Below, piece after piece: positions 30,498 through 34,665 of a stretch of 34,665 nucleotides of DNA (its first letter is position 1; every line of letters begins with the position of its first letter). The position numbers and the translations under genes are program-made. This DNA comes from Pseudomonadota bacterium (GTDB taxonomy: Bacteria > Desulfobacterota > Syntrophorhabdia > Syntrophorhabdales > Syntrophorhabdaceae). The stretch covers positions 1 to 34,665 of the forward strand of contig JAPLKA010000034.1 in assembly GCA_026388315.1 (NCBI GenBank), read 5' to 3'. Under the pieces are notes generated by a model. It did not search any database, was not told the origin of the DNA, and saw only the letters and a list, made by a program, of their open reading frames with translations.

Positions 30498-32186
30498 ATG
30501 CGTAGGAAGATCGTTCTTTCAGTCGGGGTTTTTATTTTCTTCGCATCCTTTGCCCTTGCTGAAAAAGGTTCACTCAAGATAGGGGCATTCCCTGCACCCC
30601 CGCAACTCTCCGCCTCCGTTAAATTCGTCGAACCTTCCGGCAACAATATCCTCGATGCAGGTGAAACAGGCAAGCTCATCGTTACTGTGCAAAATACCGG
30701 AAAAGGAGATGCCTTTGATGTTAAGGGGCAACTCAAAACAAACAAGCAGATAGCAGGTCTTTCTTTTAACCGGGAGGTCGCAATAGGCACCATATTGAGC
30801 GGCAAAACTGCCTTTGTAGAAATTCCCGTGCAGGCAAGCGAGGACATTCCCACTGATTCTGTTACTTTTGATATTGAAGTCAAAGAGGCAAACGGTTTCG
30901 ATGCAGCCCCTCTGAAACTTTCATTCAAAACCAAGGCCTTTGAACCCCCGAAGCTTGTTGTTGCTGATATCGGCATTAATGACCAGAACAAGAACTCCCG
31001 TGTAGAGCCTATGGAGATCGTAGAGCTTATTGCCAGAATTCAGAACATGGGCTATGGTGATGCGCGGGGCGTATCCGTTGATATTCAGCCGGGACAGAAC
31101 GTCTTCATTGCCGGTGATGGGAAAACCCGCTTTGATCTGGGCAGCATCCAGGCAGGGAAATTCAAGGATGTGACCTTCATGTTCTATACCAACAACCGTA
31201 TAAAAGACGGCGAGAAGATTCCCCTCTCCATCCAGGTAAATGAAGCAAGACCGAGGTTCAGCACACTTCTGCCCCTCACCCTTGTAATGAATGCTCCGCA
31301 GAAAAGTGTTGAGGAGATCGTGGTAAAAGGGGAAGACACAGAGAAGAAGCCCGATATTACTCTGGCAGGAGGCCTAAGCGTTGATGTAGACATGCATATC
31401 CCCGAAGGGGAGAAGGCAGGTAAATTTGATATTGCTGTCATTATCGGGAACAAGAACTACAAAAACATCCCGAATGTGGAATATGCGGACAGGGATGCGG
31501 TGATCATGAAAGAATACCTTATCAGGGCCTTCGGGTATGATCCTCAAAACATTCTCTATGAGGAGAACGCAGGTTTTGCAAAGTTCAATGAACTCTTCGG
31601 GTCAGAAAGGGAATACAAAGGCAGGCTGTACAAATTTGTAAGAAATGGCGTTTCAAAGGTCTTCATCTACTATGCAGGTCACGGCGCCCCTGACCTTGAG
31701 TCGCAGGAAGCATACTTTGTGCCTGTTGATGCAAATCCTGAGTACCTTAAATCGAGCGGCTACAGCCTCCAGACATTCTATACAAACCTCTCCAAAATCC
31801 CTGCAAAGAAGATGACCGTCATCCTCGATACCTGCTTTTCGGGAAACTCAGAAAAAGGGATGCTCTTCAAAAACATTAGTCCCGCCATGGTACGTGTCAA
31901 AAAGGAATACCAGGGACCTGCTAATACAACTCTCATCACCAGTGGGGCCGTTGATCAGGTGTCTGCATGGTATCCCGAAAAGAGACATTCTCTCTTTACC
32001 TACTATTTTCTGAAGGGGATTCAGGGCGAAGCAGATGTAAATAAGGATAAAAAGATTACCGTGGGAGAAATGAAGGTATACCTCGCCGAGCATGTTCCCT
32101 ACATGGCGCAGCGCCTGAAAGGAACAGAGCAGCAGCCTGTGGTAATGGGGAATGATAGCGATGTAATGGTGGTGCTGAAGAAGTAA
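30498..32186 (+). CDS. exported CARDB plus caspase-like (C14) protein
   Basis: 562 residues. ATG follows ACGGGGG. A signal peptide (IVLSVGVFIFFASFALA) is followed by two CARDB/NEAT-like Ig domains (about 25-145: NILDAGETGKLIVTVQNTGK; about 155-275: KNSRVEPMEIVELIARIQNM). From about 315 a caspase p20 domain follows: FDIAVIIGNKNYKNIPNVEY, catalytic His395 in YYAGHGAPDL and Cys446 in LDTCFSGNSE. Both catalytic residues are present, so a metacaspase/paracaspase-type protease with activity outside the cytoplasm is expected. An EF-hand-like DVNKDKKITVGEM near 510-525 may bind calcium. The PIN-domain gene follows after 30 bases. Confidence 0.85.
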   Translation: MRRKIVLSVGVFIFFASFALAEKGSLKIGAFPAPPQLSASVKFVEPSGNNILDAGETGKLIVTVQNTGKGDAFDVKGQLKTNKQIAGLSFNREVAIGTILSGKTAFVEIPVQASEDIPTDSVTFDIEVKEANGFDAAPLKLSFKTKAFEPPKLVVADIGINDQNKNSRVEPMEIVELIARIQNMGYGDARGVSVDIQPGQNVFIAGDGKTRFDLGSIQAGKFKDVTFMFYTNNRIKDGEKIPLSIQVNEARPRFSTLLPLTLVMNAPQKSVEEIVVKGEDTEKKPDITLAGGLSVDVDMHIPEGEKAGKFDIAVIIGNKNYKNIPNVEYADRDAVIMKEYLIRAFGYDPQNILYEENAGFAKFNELFGSEREYKGRLYKFVRNGVSKVFIYYAGHGAPDLESQEAYFVPVDANPEYLKSSGYSLQTFYTNLSKIPAKKMTVILDTCFSGNSEKGMLFKNISPAMVRVKKEYQGPANTTLITSGAVDQVSAWYPEKRHSLFTYYFLKGIQGEADVNKDKKITVGEMKVYLAEHVPYMAQRLKGTEQQPVVMGNDSDVMVVLKK

Positions 32187-32216
32187 TAATTCGGTGTTCG
32201 ATGGAGAGGATTTAGT

Positions 32217-32681
32217 ATGTTAAAAGTATATCTTGAAACAACCATACCCAGTTACCTTGCTTCAAGGCAAAGCAGGGATGTTATCGTTGCAGCACAACAA
32301 CAAGTCACCCTTGAATGGTGGGAGAATTCCCGACCAAAGTACGACCTGTTTATATCTGAAGCCGTTATCGATGAATGTCAAGCCGGCGATCCGGAAGCTG
32401 CAAAGAAAAGAATCGGTTTCGTAAAGGGTTTACCCGTCCTCAGCATTACTGGTGATGTAATTAAACTTGCCGAAATATACGCTAAACTTTTGAATATTCC
32501 AGACAAAGCAAAGGTTGACGCAATTCATATCTCTATTGCTGTAGTATATGAAATGGACTATCTTATTACATGGAACTGTACACATCTTGCACATGGAGAG
32601 ATAAGAGCAGCGCTGCATCGATATAATATGCAGAACGGGTTATATGAACCAACGATTGTAACGCCATTTGAACTCTTATAG
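32217..32681 (+). CDS. PIN-domain (VapC-like) toxin
   Basis: 154 residues, ATG after GAGAGG. The PIN fold shows acidic residues in KVYLETTIPSYLASRQSRD (first acidic site), SEAVIDECQAGDPEAAKKR, KAKVDAIHISIAVVYEMD and LITWNCTHLAHGEIR. This variant begins with 'YLETTIPSY', where Glu replaces the usual first Asp, as in one VapC subgroup. The enzymes cut RNA in a Mg-dependent way. The downstream 57-residue gene, 10 bases after the stop, is the probable partner. Confidence 0.85.
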   Translation: MLKVYLETTIPSYLASRQSRDVIVAAQQQVTLEWWENSRPKYDLFISEAVIDECQAGDPEAAKKRIGFVKGLPVLSITGDVIKLAEIYAKLLNIPDKAKVDAIHISIAVVYEMDYLITWNCTHLAHGEIRAALHRYNMQNGLYEPTIVTPFELL

Positions 32682-32691
32682 GGAGGCTTCA

Positions 32692-32865
32692 ATGAAATGG
32701 GAAGACCCGATCGTAAAAGAAACGAGAACGATCAGAGAAAATTTAGTAAAGAAAGCAGGCGGATTTGAGGCATATGTGAAAAAGCTTCAGCAAAAAGAAC
32801 TCAAGCACAAAAAGCGGATGCTAAGAAAAGAGCAGCTTCAAGAAAACATGTTAAAAGCGTCATGA
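32692..32865 (+). CDS. putative antitoxin partner of the PIN toxin
   Basis: 57 residues from ATG 32692 with GGGAGG at 32681-32686 (8 bases). MKWEDPIVKETRTIRENLVK and then a highly basic helix (KLQQKELKHKKRMLRKEQLQ). Short, helical, lysine-rich partners of exactly this start ('W.DPIV.E.R..R') are seen behind this PIN subgroup. No DNA-binding motif is visible, which is unusual for a VapB. Toxin-first order. Confidence 0.65.
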   Translation: MKWEDPIVKETRTIRENLVKKAGGFEAYVKKLQQKELKHKKRMLRKEQLQENMLKAS

Positions 32866-32890
32866 GGAAAAGAGCAGACTTCAGGGTATT

Positions 32891-33917
32891 ATGATAAAAA
32901 TACCATTCCTCTCAACACGCACTTTATGTTTTTTAATGTTATATGCACTTGTCTTTATTGCCTCCACCTGTTTTGCTGCTGAGGTGAAAAACACCATCTC
33001 CCGGCAGGAAGGTAACAGGGTCGTATGGGAATTTGAAGTGGTCTCCGATACACAGGAAGAAGCGGACCTGACACTCACCATCACCATTGACGGCAAAACA
33101 TATGAGTCAAAAGATTTACATCTTGAAGGAGACTTCACCAAAATCAAACCAGGAAAAGGCAAGAAGATCTATTGGAATGTGCTGCAGGACTTCCCGAGGG
33201 GCATACATGGTAATCTGGACTGGGAGCTTGTGGCCGGCGGCAAGGCATTCACCGACCCGACTACCGGTATTGAATTGGTCTTCGTAAAAGGCGGCTGCTT
33301 TGATATGGGCGATACCTTTGGCGATGGCGAAGCAGATGAAAAACCCGTCCATAATGTCTGTGTCTCTGATTTCTTCCTCGGTAAGTATGAAGTTACCCAG
33401 GGTCAGTGGAAGGCCATCATGGGCAGTAATCCATCATACTTTAATAACTGCGGCGATACATGCCCTGTAGAGATGGTCTCTTGGAACGATACCCAGGAAT
33501 TCATTCAAAAGCTCAACAGCAGAACTGGCAAATCCTATCGTCTTCCCACAGAGGCAGAATGGGAATATGCAGCCCGTAGTGGCGGTAAGAAAGAGAAATA
33601 TGCAGGCACAAGCTCCAATTCAAACCTTGGAAGCTATGCCCCACCCCGTAGGCCGGAAACGACCCAACTCTCTGGGTCTCTATGACATGACCGGCAATGT
33701 TTGGGAATGGGTGTCTGACCGGTATGACAAGGGGTATTATTCCGGCAGCCCCAGAGACAATCCCGGAGGACCTTCTACCGGTAGCACCCGGGTGCTTCGT
33801 GGCGGCAGTTGGGGCCTCAATCCGTGGTTCATCCGTGCTTCGATCCGTGACAAGATCACCCTTCCGTCGTTCAGGCCCAACAACTTCGGGTTTCGGCTTG
33901 CCCTTTCCGGACGGTGA
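32891..33917 (+). pseudogene. exported formylglycine-generating-enzyme-like (SUMF1/FGE) protein, frameshifted
   Basis: The first frame (32891-33685) has a signal peptide (LCFLMLYALVFIASTCFA), a ~90-residue beta domain (RVVWEFEVVSDTQEEADLTL) and the FGE domain start: VKGGCFDMGDTFGDG, FFLGKYEVTQGQWKAIMG, SYRLPTEAEWEYAARSGG. After LGSYA it runs into a wrong tail. The +1 frame continues as HPVGRKRPNSLGLYDMTGNV, WEWVSDRYDKGYYSG, STRVLRGGSWGLNPWFIRAS and FGFRLALSGR to 33917. One extra C in the run at 33639-33642 explains the break. Full domain about 340 residues. The copper-binding Cys pair of true FGE is absent, so it is probably a binding or non-sulfatase member. Confidence 0.85.
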
Positions 33918-34254
33918 TTTTCTGAGTTCTGGATTTCTGCTGGTGTTTGCAAAAAGAGAAGAGGGGGTCAACCTTGACAAATGACAAAGAGAACAGCACA
34001 AACCATTGCCCAACAAAGCAATACGACTTGCCCCACTCTCGGCTGGTTTTATTGTGATATTGTCAAAAGTTTCATGAAAAGAAGTATGTGAGATATGAAA
34101 ACAGGAACATCAAGTATGTTTAGAGGAATTTATAAGAAGTCGGACGCAATGCGATGTGCCAAACATGCACATAAACTGAGTTTTATGTCCGCAACGAGAT
34201 AGAGAAACAGCAGGTTTTTTTATTGTTCTTTGACAATCGAAGAGAAGTTACCCT
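33918..34254. other. intergenic stretch, no gene seen
   Basis: About 340 bases. It contains a TTGACA at 34229-34234 close to the downstream transposase end and no supported gene. The end of the right-hand insertion sequence probably lies near 34230-34250, but no terminal repeat can be shown because the other end is outside the window. Confidence 0.4.
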
Positions 34255-34665
34255 TCAGGCAGCAAGGGAAAGTATTTTCTGCCACCTGCCCTGGATGGTG
34301 TTGACCCCTTCCAGTTCCGGCATGTAAATGGGTGTTTTCCAATTCAAAGACATGTGAGGCCTCAAGAAGTTGTAATGGGTGACAAATAGCGTGACAAGTG
34401 CTATCGCACCATTGAGGCTGTTAAACCCGTGCGAGGGTCTTACATGATGCTTAAAGGTCCTGTTCAGTCTTTCAATAAGCTGCTTGAAAACCCGGTAGGC
34501 TTCCGACTCGCTGTCTAAGTTCTGGAGTCCTATCACCTTCTTGTGGGTAAGCGACGCATCTTTTCCTCTCTGTTCGTTCAGGTAGTGTATCCCCGCAGGA
34601 TATGACGGGTTGCCATCGGTGACAAGAATTATTGTCTGTCCCGGCTCTGCCGTGCGGATCGCCTC
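34255..34665 (-). CDS. DDE transposase, C-terminal part (partial; IS6/IS240-like)
   Basis: The minus-strand frame is open to the window edge (137 codons). It shows a catalytic Asp in ILVTDGNPSYPAGIHYL and a Glu in FKQLIERLNRTFKHHVRP, followed by NSLNGAIALVTLFVTHYNFL and RPHMSLNWKTP, the usual 3' end of rve/DDE transposases that copy into the '...HYNFLRPH...' pattern. IS6/IS240-like is my best guess. The N-terminal DNA-binding part and first Asp lie outside. Confidence 0.8.
   Translation of the reverse strand, partial: EAIRTAEPGQTIILVTDGNPSYPAGIHYLNEQRGKDASLTHKKVIGLQNLDSESEAYRVFKQLIERLNRTFKHHVRPSHGFNSLNGAIALVTLFVTHYNFLRPHMSLNWKTPIYMPELEGVNTIQGRWQKILSLAA

Noticed and set aside
30437-30991. Long antisense frame over the caspase-like gene
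   Set aside because: It lies fully opposite the well-supported signal peptide and CARDB coding region and has no ribosome site; a shadow frame.

Overview
The window looks like a chromosomal accessory stretch of an anaerobic, moderately AT-rich Gram-negative bacterium. A Desulfobacterota, Syntrophales-like or Nitrospirota relative is my best guess. This rests on the many Sec-exported small proteins, IHF/HU proteins, a RecD2-type helicase, a probable selenoprotein and a high insertion-sequence load. No rRNA, tRNA or CRISPR array was seen, so the taxonomic guess is weak.

Layout. 1-3.6 kb: the tail of a GNAT acetyltransferase, a SLOG-fold 'molybdenum carrier' protein, a stand-alone Cache sensor with a good sigma70-type promoter, and a frameshifted acyl-ACP thioesterase. 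3.6-6.3 kb: a large secreted beta-propeller-like protein whose C-terminus has been overwritten by an out-of-frame IS21 istA fragment. 6.6-8.9 kb: a run of small exported or membrane proteins (PLD nuclease, adhesin-E-like, CpXC, lipoprotein). 8.9-11.2 kb: an IHF-like gene and an intact IS4-family element (17-bp inverted repeats, 7-bp target duplication). 11.1-13.98 kb: a truncated copy of a nucleoside deoxyribosyltransferase gene, an S1/P1-type zinc enzyme, the intact deoxyribosyltransferase, and two exported beta-rich proteins. 14.1-16.7 kb: an intact IS21-family element with multiple terminal repeats and a 7-bp target duplication. 17.1-19.7 kb: TPR, flavodoxin, Nudix and LprI-like genes bracketed by two 79-bp direct repeats. 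19.9-23 kb: a histone-tailed HU, a DUF333 protein, UPF0158 and TfoX-N proteins. 23.3-26 kb: a RecD2-like helicase and a tiny winged-helix protein. 26.7-28.6 kb: a HigB/HigA-type toxin-antitoxin pair and a two-gene unit of a probable selenoprotein plus a SAM methyltransferase. 28.7-30.2 kb: an IS110-family transposase with a structured downstream region. 30.5-33.9 kb: an exported caspase-like protein, a PIN toxin pair and a frameshifted formylglycine-generating-enzyme-like protein. The right edge cuts another DDE transposase.

The most notable signal is at 27597-27917. A small thioredoxin-like frame runs through an in-frame TGA into a homologous-looking tail, with a SECIS-like hairpin placed correctly after the TGA and the stop overlapping the start of a methyltransferase. 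Other notable points are two families of short palindromic repeats with a CGGCAA/TTGCCG core between genes, a hairpin that buries the Shine-Dalgarno of the IS110 transposase, and three genes each broken by a frameshift in a short homopolymer run.
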